DNA of 46,480 bases. It comes from Sphingomonas sp. Leaf22 (GTDB taxonomy: Bacteria; Pseudomonadota; Alphaproteobacteria; Sphingomonadales; Sphingomonadaceae). The stretch's first letter is position 1. Each line of letters opens with the position of its first letter. The DNA lies in NCBI RefSeq assembly GCF_001421715.1, contig NZ_LMKP01000007.1:1-46480 (forward strand), written 5' to 3'. A program made the translations under genes and the position numbers. Shown here one piece after another: positions 8,842 to 16,771 of the stretch. Under the pieces are notes generated by a model. It saw nothing but the letters and a program-made list of their open reading frames with translations. It made no database searches and had not been told where the DNA came from.

Positions 8842-11800
8842 GCGGCGGGTTCAACCTGTCGGCGCTGGCGGTGCGAGAGCGGCCGATCACGCTGTTCCTC
8901 ATCATCGCCATCTCGATCGCCGGCCTGTTCGCGTTCCTCAATCTCGGTCGCGCGGAAGATCCGAGCTTCACGATCAAGGTCATGACCTTCACGACCGTCT
9001 GGCCCGGTGCCACCGCGCAGGAAATGCAGGACCAGGTGGCCGAACCGCTGGAAAAGCGGATGCAGGAACTGACCTGGTATGACCGCAGCGAGACGTTCAC
9101 GCGCCCCGGCTATGCCTTCACCCAGCTCTGGTTGAAGGACACGACCCCGCCCGATCAGGTGCCCGAGCAAATGTATCAGGCGCGCAAGAAGCTGATCGAC
9201 GAGACGCCGAAGCTGCCGCGCGGCGTCGTCGGGCCGCTGGTCAACGACGAATTCGGCGACGTCACCTTCACGCTCTATGCGCTGAAGGCCCGCGACGTGC
9301 CGCCCCGGTTGCTGGTGCGCGAGGCGGAGACGATCCGCAATCGCCTGTTGCGCGTGCCGGGCGTCAAGAAGGTGCTGCTGATCGGCGAGCGGCCCGAGCG
9401 CATCTTCGTCAACCTGTCGGCGGACCGGCTGTCGACGCTGGGGCTGGCACCCACCGACGTGCTGGGCGCGCTGCGCGACCGCAACCTGCTGACCGCGGCG
9501 GGATCGATCGACACGCACGGGCCGCAGGTGCAGGTGCGGCTGGACGGGCCGTTCGATTCGGTCGAGGCGGTCGGGACGACGCCGATCGTCGCCGATGGCC
9601 GTACGCTGCTGCTGCGCGACGTCGCCGAGATCAAGCGCGGGTACGAGGACCCCGCGACCTATCTCATCCGGCATCAGGGCGAGCCGACGCTCGAACTCGG
9701 CGTCGTGATGAAGGAACGCTATAACGGCCTGCAACTCGGCAAGGACCTCGATGCGGCGACCACCGCGATCGCGGCTGAACTGCCGCTGGGCGTCAGCTTC
9801 ACGAAGATCACCGACCAGTCGGTGAACATCGCCGAAGCGTATGGCGAATTCATGCTGAAATTCTTCGTGGCGCTGGCGGTCGTGATCGCGATCAGCCTGC
9901 TGAGCCTCGGCTGGCGGGTCGGCGTGGTCGTGGCGGCTGCGGTGCCGCTGACGCTGGCGGGGGTGTTCATCATCATGCTGGCGACCGGCCGCGATTTCGA
10001 CCGCATCACGCTCGGCGCGCTGATCCTGTCGCTCGGCCTGCTGGTCGACGACGCGATCATCATCATCGAGGCGATGGTGGTGAAGATGCAGGAGGGCGTC
10101 AGCCGGATCGAGGCATCGACCTGGGCATGGGGGCATACCGCCGCGCCGATGCTGGCGGGCACGCTGGTCACCGCAATCGGGCTGATGCCGGTCGGCTTCG
10201 CCAAATCCAGCGCGGGCGAATATGCCGGCAACATCTTCTGGGTCGTGATGTTCGCGCTGCTGACGTCATGGTTGGTCGCGGTCGCCTTCACGCCCTATAT
10301 CGGCGTCAAGCTGCTGCCCGACATCCCCCGGATCGAAGGGGGCCATGCGACCATCTACGACACCCCCAATTATCGTCGTCTGCGCCGGCTGATCGCGCGC
10401 ATCGTCGAGCGCAAGGGGCTGGCGGTCGCTGCCGTCGCCGGCATGTTCGTCGTCGCGATTCTGGGGCTGGGGCTGGTGAACCAACAATTCTTTCCCGTTT
10501 CCGATCGGCCCGAAGTGCTGGTCGAAATCCAGATGCCCGAAGGTACGACGATCGGCGCGACCCAAGCAGCGGCGGTGAAGGTCGAACGCTGGCTGCGTCA
10601 GCAACCCGAGGCGAAGATCGTCACGACCTATGTCGGGCAGGGCGCACCGCGCTTCGTGCTCAACATCTCGCCCGAGCTGCCCGATCCGTCGTTCGCGAAG
10701 ATCGTGGTGCTGACCGAGGATGCGAAGCAACGCGAGGAATTGATGCGGCGTGCGCGGATCGCGGCGGCGGCGGGGCTGGCACCCGAAGCGCGGGTGCGCG
10801 TGACGCAGATCGTGTTCGGCCCTCCCTTCCCGTTCCCGGTGGCCTTCCGCGTCGGCGGCCCCGATCCGCAGATGGTGCGCAGCCTTGCCGACAAGGTCGC
10901 GACCGTGATGCGCGCCAACCCGTCGCTGCGGCAGGTCAATAGCGACTGGGGCGAGCGCGTGCCGGTCATGCACGTCGCGATCGACCAGGACCGGCTGGGC
11001 GCGTTCGGCCTGACGTCGCGCGACGTCGCCGACCAGTTGCAGATGCTGCTGACCGGAACGACCGTGACCGAGGTTCGCGAGGACATCCGGTCGGTTGCCG
11101 TGGTCGCGCGTAGCGGCGGGAGCGAGCGCCTAGATCCCGCGCAGCTCGACAGTCTGACGCTGAAGGGCAAGGGCGGCGAGCGCGTGCCCCTGTCGCAGGT
11201 CGGGCGGATCGAGATCCGCATGGAGGCCCCGATCCTGCGCCGCTACGACCGGGTTCCGACGATCACGGTGCGTGGCGATGTCGGCAACGGCGTCCAGCCT
11301 CCCCAGATCGCGGGCGAGGTGCTGCAACAGCTGAAGCCGCTGATCGACGGCCTGCCTGCGGGCTATACCATCACCGCCGGCGCGGCGCTGGAGGAAGCCG
11401 CCAAGGCCAATACCGCGCTGGCCAAGGTGTTCCCGGTCATGCTGATCCTGATGATGATCGTCATCATCTTCCAGGTCCGCTCGATCGCGGCGATGGCGAT
11501 GGTGCTGCTCACCGCGCCGCTGGCGCTGGTGGGGGTGGTGCCGACGCTATTGCTGTTCAACCAGCCGTTCGGGTTCAACGCGATCCTTGGGCTGATCGGT
11601 CTGGCGGGGATCATCATGCGCAACACGCTGATCCTGATCGGACAGATCCACAGCAACGAGGCGGAGGGGATGCAGCCCTATGATGCGCTGGTCGAGGCGA
11701 CGGTGCAGCGTGCCCGGCCGGTGATCCTGACCGCGCTGGCGGCGGTCTTCGCCTTTATCCCGCTGACCTTCTCGGTCTTCTGGGGGTCGCTGGCGTTTAC

Positions 11801-11930
11801 GCTGATCGGCGGGACGATCGGCGGCACGGTGCTGACGCTGGTGTTCCTGCCCGCGCTCTACGCGATCTGGTTCCGGATCCGGTCGCCGCAGGCGGCTGCC
11901 GGAACCGGCGAGGCTGCGATCGCCGGCTGA
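8838..11930 (+). CDS. RND-family efflux pump, inner-membrane permease
   Basis: A 1030-residue proton-driven exporter of the AcrB/HAE-1 type. GTG at 8838, overlapping the adaptor stop, gives the normal N-terminus (SALAVRERPITLFLIIAIS, first membrane helix). Twelve membrane segments are expected. Two large periplasmic loops follow helices 1 and 7; the second starts near GLVNQQFFPVSDRPEVLVEI. The helix-4 motif GLLVDDAIIIIE contains the two acidic residues of the proton relay, and the C-terminal helices include GLAGIIMRNTLILI. It probably pairs with the adjacent adaptor and the divergent outer-membrane factor. Its sequence suits hydrophobic drug or metabolite export better than metal export, since no CzcA-type metal motif is apparent; substrate unknown. 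Confidence 0.95.
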   Translation: MSGGFNLSALAVRERPITLFLIIAISIAGLFAFLNLGRAEDPSFTIKVMTFTTVWPGATAQEMQDQVAEPLEKRMQELTWYDRSETFTRPGYAFTQLWLKDTTPPDQVPEQMYQARKKLIDETPKLPRGVVGPLVNDEFGDVTFTLYALKARDVPPRLLVREAETIRNRLLRVPGVKKVLLIGERPERIFVNLSADRLSTLGLAPTDVLGALRDRNLLTAAGSIDTHGPQVQVRLDGPFDSVEAVGTTPIVADGRTLLLRDVAEIKRGYEDPATYLIRHQGEPTLELGVVMKERYNGLQLGKDLDAATTAIAAELPLGVSFTKITDQSVNIAEAYGEFMLKFFVALAVVIAISLLSLGWRVGVVVAAAVPLTLAGVFIIMLATGRDFDRITLGALILSLGLLVDDAIIIIEAMVVKMQEGVSRIEASTWAWGHTAAPMLAGTLVTAIGLMPVGFAKSSAGEYAGNIFWVVMFALLTSWLVAVAFTPYIGVKLLPDIPRIEGGHATIYDTPNYRRLRRLIARIVERKGLAVAAVAGMFVVAILGLGLVNQQFFPVSDRPEVLVEIQMPEGTTIGATQAAAVKVERWLRQQPEAKIVTTYVGQGAPRFVLNISPELPDPSFAKIVVLTEDAKQREELMRRARIAAAAGLAPEARVRVTQIVFGPPFPFPVAFRVGGPDPQMVRSLADKVATVMRANPSLRQVNSDWGERVPVMHVAIDQDRLGAFGLTSRDVADQLQMLLTGTTVTEVREDIRSVAVVARSGGSERLDPAQLDSLTLKGKGGERVPLSQVGRIEIRMEAPILRRYDRVPTITVRGDVGNGVQPPQIAGEVLQQLKPLIDGLPAGYTITAGAALEEAAKANTALAKVFPVMLILMMIVIIFQVRSIAAMAMVLLTAPLALVGVVPTLLLFNQPFGFNAILGLIGLAGIIMRNTLILIGQIHSNEAEGMQPYDALVEATVQRARPVILTALAAVFAFIPLTFSVFWGSLAFTLIGGTIGGTVLTLVFLPALYAIWFRIRSPQAAAGTGEAAIAG

Positions 11931-12025
11931 TATGGAAGGAGCGGGAAGGGGGGCGGATCATTCCGTCCTTCGTCCCCGCCATTTGGCGTCAGCCGGTCCC
12001 GATCCAACCGCCGCCCCGGAGCCGC

Positions 12026-12868
12026 TCAGGCGTCGAGGAACATGATCGCCCGTTCGGCGAAGGCTTCGTGATACTGGAAGATGCCGCCATGGCCCGCATC
12101 GGGATACAGGACGATCTCGGCCCCGGGGATGCGGCGCGCCAGCTCGCGGGAATTCTCGCTCGGCACGATGATGTCGTGATCGCCATTGGCGACCAGCACC
12201 GGGATGCGGATCGTGTCGAGCGGCTGCGGCGACTGCTGCCCCCACGCCTTGATCGCCTGTTGTTGCCGCAGCAACGCGGCAATGCCGACCGATGTGTCGC
12301 GGTCGGTGGTGCGCAGCGCGAGCCGGTCGACGAACGCCTTGGCCGCGCTGCGTCCGTTGGCGCTGGCGGTGAAGAACATATAGGTCTTGGGATCGGTGAA
12401 GGTGACCAGCCCCTTCACGATCAGCGGCCACGAGACCGCGCCGACCCGGGCGATACCGGTGCCGCCCGCCGGTCCGGTGCCGGCAAGGATGGTACGGCGA
12501 ACGAGGTCGGGCGTGTCGAGCAGGATTTGCTGCGCGACGAACCCGCCCAGCGAGAAGCCGATCAGGTCGATGGCGTTCAGGCCCAGCGCCCGGATCGCGG
12601 CGATCATGTCCTGCGCCATGCCGGCCACGGTCACCGGTGCCTTGCCCCCCGACCGGCCGATGCCGCGATAATCGAGCGCATAGACCGGGCGGTCCTCCGC
12701 CAGCCGATCGACGATGGCGGGATCGAAATTGTCGAGATTGGCGCCCCAGTGGTTGAGGAGCACCAGCGGCACGCCGTGTGACGGCCCGAGCCGCCGATAC
12801 GCGAACTGCGTACCGGCGGCGTCGATCGTCCGGGTGGGGGTGCTGGTCCAGTCCGTTCGTTCGGTCAT
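12026..12868 (-). CDS. Alpha/beta-hydrolase fold protein
   Basis: A 280-residue alpha/beta hydrolase. The nucleophile elbow is GFSLGG with Ser106. A probable acid is Asp230 or Asp232 in NGDHDIIVP, and His260 lies in DAGHGG; these complete the catalytic triad. The oxyanion region is NHWGANLDNFD. The closest family look is that of small esterases and perhydrolase-like enzymes (the LNHWGANLDNWDP-type motif is common in proteins annotated as alpha/beta hydrolases next to oxidoreductases). ATG at 12868 overlaps the stop of the upstream oxidoreductase by four bases (ATGA), so the two are translated together. It is convergent with the RND pump. The substrate is unknown. Confidence 0.88.
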   Translation of the reverse strand: MTERTDWTSTPTRTIDAAGTQFAYRRLGPSHGVPLVLLNHWGANLDNFDPAIVDRLAEDRPVYALDYRGIGRSGGKAPVTVAGMAQDMIAAIRALGLNAIDLIGFSLGGFVAQQILLDTPDLVRRTILAGTGPAGGTGIARVGAVSWPLIVKGLVTFTDPKTYMFFTASANGRSAAKAFVDRLALRTTDRDTSVGIAALLRQQQAIKAWGQQSPQPLDTIRIPVLVANGDHDIIVPSENSRELARRIPGAEIVLYPDAGHGGIFQYHEAFAERAIMFLDA

Positions 12869-13899
12869 GTCGAAACCTTTCCATCCTCGGTCGATCCGGC
12901 GGGTGTGGTCACGACCACCTTGCCCTTGGCGCGACCGCTTTCCAGATACGTCATCGCGTCGTTGAGCTGGTCGAACGCGAAGATGCGATCGACCACCGGC
13001 CGGATGTCGCCCTGCTCGATCAGCGTGCCCAGTTCGGCCAGCTGGCCGCCATCGGCGTGCATCCACAGGAAGGAATAGGATATGCCCGCCCGCTTCGCCT
13101 TGCGGCGGATGCCCGCGCTCAAGGCTCGCAGCACGAGGCGCAGGACGATATTGAGCCCCTGCGCTTCGGCGAAGGCGGGGTCGGGCGGGCCGGAGATCGA
13201 GATCAGCTTGCCGCCGGGCTTGAGCACCTTCAGCGACGTTTCGAGCGTCGTGCCGTCGAGGCTGTTGAGCACGACGTCATAGCCGGACAGCATCTCGGAA
13301 AAGTCCTGCGTCCGGTAATCGATGACGATATCGGCACCGAGGCTGCGGACCAGATCTGCATTGGCCGCGCTGGCGGTGGTTGCGACGCTGGCGCCGAAAT
13401 GTTTCGCGATCTGGATCGCGAGCGTGCCGACACCGCCCGATCCGGCGTGGATCAGCACCTTCTGCCCCGGCTGCACCCGCGCGACCTCGACCAGCACCTG
13501 CCACGCGGTCAGGCCGACGAGCGGGATCGACGCCGCCTCGACCATCGACAGATTGGCGGGCTTTGCCGCGACATCGGCTTCGGCGACCGCGATCCGTTCC
13601 GCAAAGGTGCCGATGTGCAGGTCGCGCGGCCGGGCATAGACGGCGTCGCCGACCCTGAACCGGCGCACGCCCGTCCCGACGCCGACGACGATGCCGGCAA
13701 GATCATGCCCGAGGATGAAGGGCGGTTTGTAGGGGACGATCGGCTTGAACGCACCGTCGCGCAGCTTGCCGTCGAGCTGGTTGAGCGCCGTCGCGTGAAT
13801 CTCGATCAGCACCTGCCCGGCGGCCGGCACCGGATCGGGCACGTCGCCGAGCCGAAGCGCCCGGCCCTTGCCATATCGGTCGAGGAGATACGCCTTCAT
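12865..13899 (-). CDS. NADPH:quinone reductase-like zinc-type alcohol dehydrogenase family protein
   Basis: A 344-residue medium-chain dehydrogenase/reductase. The GroES-like N-terminal domain (about 1-130) contains VLIEIHATALNQLDGKLRDG and FILGHDLAGIVVGVG. The Rossmann domain starts near residue 145 with the nucleotide-binding loop HAGSGGVGTLAIQIAK. The catalytic-zinc cysteine of true alcohol dehydrogenases is replaced (LNQLDGKL), so this belongs to the zinc-free quinone-oxidoreductase branch, which reduces quinones or enones with NADPH. It overlaps the downstream hydrolase by four bases; the pair may detoxify or convert an ester or enone. A short open frame ends 18 bases upstream. Substrate not evident. 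Confidence 0.9.
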   Translation of the reverse strand: MKAYLLDRYGKGRALRLGDVPDPVPAAGQVLIEIHATALNQLDGKLRDGAFKPIVPYKPPFILGHDLAGIVVGVGTGVRRFRVGDAVYARPRDLHIGTFAERIAVAEADVAAKPANLSMVEAASIPLVGLTAWQVLVEVARVQPGQKVLIHAGSGGVGTLAIQIAKHFGASVATTASAANADLVRSLGADIVIDYRTQDFSEMLSGYDVVLNSLDGTTLETSLKVLKPGGKLISISGPPDPAFAEAQGLNIVLRLVLRALSAGIRRKAKRAGISYSFLWMHADGGQLAELGTLIEQGDIRPVVDRIFAFDQLNDAMTYLESGRAKGKVVVTTPAGSTEDGKVST

Positions 13900-13917
13900 G
13901 ATCGTCCCTGCTCCCGC

Positions 13918-14097
13918 TCAGGCGTCGACGGTGTCGCCGCCGGTGGTTTCGATGACGATGTCCACGCGCTTGCCGTCGGTCAACGCCTTGACCTCGTCCA
14001 ACCAGTCCGCCCGCGCATGGATTTCGGCGAGCCGGGCGGCGAACGACTCGACGCCGGCCGGCAGTTTCGCGATCACGCAGCTACATAAAACCGGCAC
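13918..14097 (-). CDS. Short unidentified open frame, possibly a gene remnant
   Basis: A 59-codon frame from GTG 14097 (or 52 codons from GTG 14076) ends 18 bases before the oxidoreductase start. The product includes the stretch FAARLAEIHARADWLDEVK and ends with VDIVIETTGGDTVDA. Its composition looks like real protein rather than a chance frame, and its codon use resembles that of neighbours, but there is no ATG or clear ribosome-binding site and I do not recognise a family. The ending faintly recalls the Rossmann part of dehydrogenases, so it could be the remains of one. It may also be a genuine small gene at the head of the two-gene operon. Confidence 0.3.
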   Translation of the reverse strand: MPVLCSCVIAKLPAGVESFAARLAEIHARADWLDEVKALTDGKRVDIVIETTGGDTVDA

Positions 14098-14219
14098 AAA
14101 CCGGTGCTATCGCGAAACGCACAGGTGCTTTTCCTCCGGCTAGGCGAACCGATCGCGTGCAGGCCCGCTCGATGGAATGCCGGTCCTCGATATCCGCCGC
14201 GCCGCGGTGGGTCGCCACC

Positions 14220-15464
14220 ATGCCCTATCTTCTGGCGCACTTCGCCAAGAGCCAGTTGTGGCACGCCAGCACCTTGCTGTTCGGATTCTTCCTGACCGAG
14301 GCGTGCGGCCTGGATGCACGCACCATGGGGTTCGCGATGGCCGGATCGCTGGTCCTCAACGGGGTGCTGGATGGGGTTGTGGGGGGCGTTTCGGATCTGG
14401 ATGTGCAACGTGCGATCCGGCGTCAGGCGTGGGGCGCGCCGGCGACCTGCCTGTTTTTCCTGCTGTTTTGCGCCACGCCGTTCCTCGATCCCGCGTACCG
14501 CGTGGCGTGGGCGATGACGACGCTGTTCGCGTTTCGCGCCACCTATCCCTTCATCGACGTGCCGCAGAACGCGATGGTGGCGCTGATCGCCACCGGGGCG
14601 GAGGAGCGGTGCCTGTTGCTGGCCCGGCGCAACATCGGTTCGGGGTTGGCCAGCCTCGCCGTGGTCGTGCTGGCCGCCCCGTTGTTGATCACCGGCCGCA
14701 GCCTGACGGCATGGATCGTCTGGGCGGGAGTCGTCGCGCTGCTGGTCTGCGCCACGGCATGGATGGTGCGCGGCCCCGCCGGTCGCCCCGCCGGGCCGGC
14801 CACGCCGTTGCAGGAAGCACGCGACACGCCGGTCGCGTTTCGCACGGTGCTGGTCATGCTGGCGGTGATGATGCTCGCCTGCGCCGCGTTCCGCGCGCTC
14901 GAACCCTATTACGCCGCCTATGCCGGCGCGGGCATGGGACTGCTGCTCTGGGCAGCGGTCGGCGGCATGGCGAGCCAGCCGCTATGGGTCGCCACCCGAC
15001 GCCGCTTCGGCGACGGCAGCGTGCTGGTGGTGGCCGCAGCGGCGCTGACGATCGCGGTCGTCGTCCTGCTGGGGCCGTCGCGCGGCGGGCCGGTCGGGGC
15101 GGCGGCGATCGGGCTCGGCTTCGGGGTCGGCACCAGCGGCGTGTGGCTGGTCCTGTGGACGGCGACGATGACCCATGCCGCGGCGGGGCGCGCCACCCGC
15201 CATGTCGGGGCCTTTACCTGCGTGTCCAAGCTGGCGCAGGCGGCGGCGATGCTGCTGCTGGGGCAGGTGCTGGCGACCTCGCCCTATCGCACGACGCTGG
15301 CCGATCCGTGGTCGGCACCGTCGCTGCTGATGGTCGCGGCTCTGGTCGCGATCGCGGGGTCCTGTCTGGGGTTGGCCGCTATCGTCCGCGTCAATCGAAC
15401 AGCGTGCGATGAAAGATCAGCGACGCCGCGCCCAGCGGGCCGGACAATTCCGGTTCCAGACTAG
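14220..15464 (+). CDS. GPH/MFS-type membrane transporter, probably for a glycoside
   Basis: A 414-residue polytopic membrane protein resembling the glycoside-pentoside-hexuronide (MelB-like, MFS_2) transporters. About twelve hydrophobic helices can be traced, and the N-terminus (MPYLLAHFAKSQLWHASTLL) and the segment FRATYPFIDVPQNAMVALI around helix 4 suit this family. ATG at 14220 is preferred; an in-frame ATG at 14172 would add 16 polar residues. The C-terminal 74 bases overlap the 3' end of the convergent ROK regulator gene. Together with that regulator and the TonB-dependent receptor further on, this suggests uptake of a sugar or small glycoside across the inner membrane. Substrate unknown. 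Confidence 0.78.
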   Translation: MPYLLAHFAKSQLWHASTLLFGFFLTEACGLDARTMGFAMAGSLVLNGVLDGVVGGVSDLDVQRAIRRQAWGAPATCLFFLLFCATPFLDPAYRVAWAMTTLFAFRATYPFIDVPQNAMVALIATGAEERCLLLARRNIGSGLASLAVVVLAAPLLITGRSLTAWIVWAGVVALLVCATAWMVRGPAGRPAGPATPLQEARDTPVAFRTVLVMLAVMMLACAAFRALEPYYAAYAGAGMGLLLWAAVGGMASQPLWVATRRRFGDGSVLVVAAAALTIAVVVLLGPSRGGPVGAAAIGLGFGVGTSGVWLVLWTATMTHAAAGRATRHVGAFTCVSKLAQAAAMLLLGQVLATSPYRTTLADPWSAPSLLMVAALVAIAGSCLGLAAIVRVNRTACDERSATPRPAGRTIPVPD

Positions 15465-16506
15465 CGACCGCCGTCACCGTCGCCGGTGCGCGCCGCTCGC
15501 GCCGGATCGGCCAGTTGTCCTCGGGCCAGTCGATCGCATCGACGATCCGCCGGGCGAGCGCGCGCGGAAGCCGTCCGCCGAGGATCAGGGCCTCGCAATC
15601 GAGCGTGAAGCGGAGCGCGCCGAACAGATAGGAAAAGGACGGCTGGTGGTCGGCCAGCCACGCATCGACCCCCGGCCATGCGGGGTCGAAGCGCGCGACC
15701 ATGTCGGAGATGCCGTCGCAGCGGACGCCGTGCGCGGCGAGGCATTCCTGCAACGTGACGAGGTTGGGCGTGACGCGGCCGGACGACAGGAACAGTCCGC
15801 CGATTTCCCCGGCATTGCCGTGGCGTCCGCGCATCAGCGTTCCGTCCACCACGATGCCCGCGCCGAACCCGGCCGCCACGTTGACGTAGCAGAAACTGGT
15901 ATAGCGCGCGCCGATGCCGAGCAGCCGTTCGCCCAGCGTCGCCGCATTGGCGATATTTTCCACCACGACCGGCATCGCCAGATGGCGCGCGATCGCGTCG
16001 TCGAGATCGACCAGCGCCCATTCTTCGAGTTCCGGTGCCGGATTGACGGTCCCGGGACCGACGAAATAGCCGGCCACCGCGACGCCCATCCCGCGCAGGC
16101 GACGCCGGTCGATCCCCGCCCGGGCAAGCTCCTCGGTACCGAAGTGCGCCGCCGCATCGAGGATCGCCACGCGCGGCATGCCGGGCAGCGTCACCTCGCG
16201 CCGCGCCCGCACCGTGCCGGCAAGGTCGATCAGGACCGCGTCGGCGCGGTCGGTCATCACCGACAGGCCGATCGCGAACGCTGCATCGGGTTCAATATGG
16301 ATGGTGGCGCTGGGCTGGCCCCGCCCCGCGGCGACGGCATCGCCGGCACGGACCAGCCCGGCCGTCTCCAGCTCCTCGGTCGCGCGAAAGATCGCGGTGC
16401 CCGACAGTCCCGTTTCGCGGATCAGCGCCGATCGCGACACGCTGCCATGCCGCCGCACCGCGAACAGCACCGCGCGTGCGCGATGGGATATCGTTGCCGC
16501 CTTCAT
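15391..16506 (-). CDS. ROK-family transcriptional regulator (NagC/XylR type)
   Basis: A 371-residue sugar-responsive repressor. The N-terminal winged helix (about 5-65) includes GSVSRSALIRETGLSGTAIF, as in NagC/Mlc/XylR proteins. The ROK domain follows, with DLAGTVRARREVTLPGM and the GFGAGIVVDGTLMRGRHGNAGEIGG sugar-site region (given here in two parts: GFGAGIVVDGTLMRG and RHGNAGEIGG). The usual zinc-binding cluster of ROK proteins (CxCGxxGC) is not conserved: the segment after the glycine-rich site reads TLQECLAAHGVRCDG. The gene is divergent from the TonB-dependent receptor across 265 bases that contain two short dyads, so it probably controls the receptor and itself in response to a sugar. 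It is convergent and overlapping with the transporter gene. Confidence 0.9.
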   Translation of the reverse strand: MKAATISHRARAVLFAVRRHGSVSRSALIRETGLSGTAIFRATEELETAGLVRAGDAVAAGRGQPSATIHIEPDAAFAIGLSVMTDRADAVLIDLAGTVRARREVTLPGMPRVAILDAAAHFGTEELARAGIDRRRLRGMGVAVAGYFVGPGTVNPAPELEEWALVDLDDAIARHLAMPVVVENIANAATLGERLLGIGARYTSFCYVNVAAGFGAGIVVDGTLMRGRHGNAGEIGGLFLSSGRVTPNLVTLQECLAAHGVRCDGISDMVARFDPAWPGVDAWLADHQPSFSYLFGALRFTLDCEALILGGRLPRALARRIVDAIDWPEDNWPIRRERRAPATVTAVASLEPELSGPLGAASLIFHRTLFD

Positions 16507-16633
16507 CGCCCGTCGTTCCTCATCCTGCGCGGCCAGAGCGGTTTTCGACCGTGTCGCAGCACCGTCATCGCCCCGCGAGCGACCGCTACGGGGCGGCCGC
16601 TTTCAGGTCCGTGGCCGGCGCTGCTCGCCGATC

Positions 16634-16651
16634 ATGATGCTGTGACATCAT
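16634..16651. promoter_or_regulatory. Operator-like dyad between ROK regulator and receptor
   Basis: ATGATG and CATCAT form a perfect 6-base inverted repeat with spacer CTGTGA. The site lies 130 bases upstream of the ROK start in the divergent control region. It is a candidate binding site for the ROK protein or another sugar regulator; not tested. Confidence 0.35.
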
Positions 16652-16717
16652 CGAAAACGCACCAGCGCGGTAGCGCGGAACAGAAAAATCGCAACATCGG
16701 CCACGACTGTCAAATTA

Positions 16718-16736
16718 ATATCATACAGCACGATAT
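16718..16736. promoter_or_regulatory. A+T-rich dyad near the receptor promoter
   Basis: ATATC and GATAT are separated by nine bases inside an A+T-rich patch (about 16705-16742), which also holds a TATATAA-like -10 element about 30 bases before the receptor start. On the minus strand a TTGACA lies next to it, reading toward the ROK gene. The patch therefore probably contains both divergent promoters and an operator. Confidence 0.4.
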
Positions 16737-16771
16737 ATAAAGAGCGGATCAACCGGGGAACATGATTCGCG

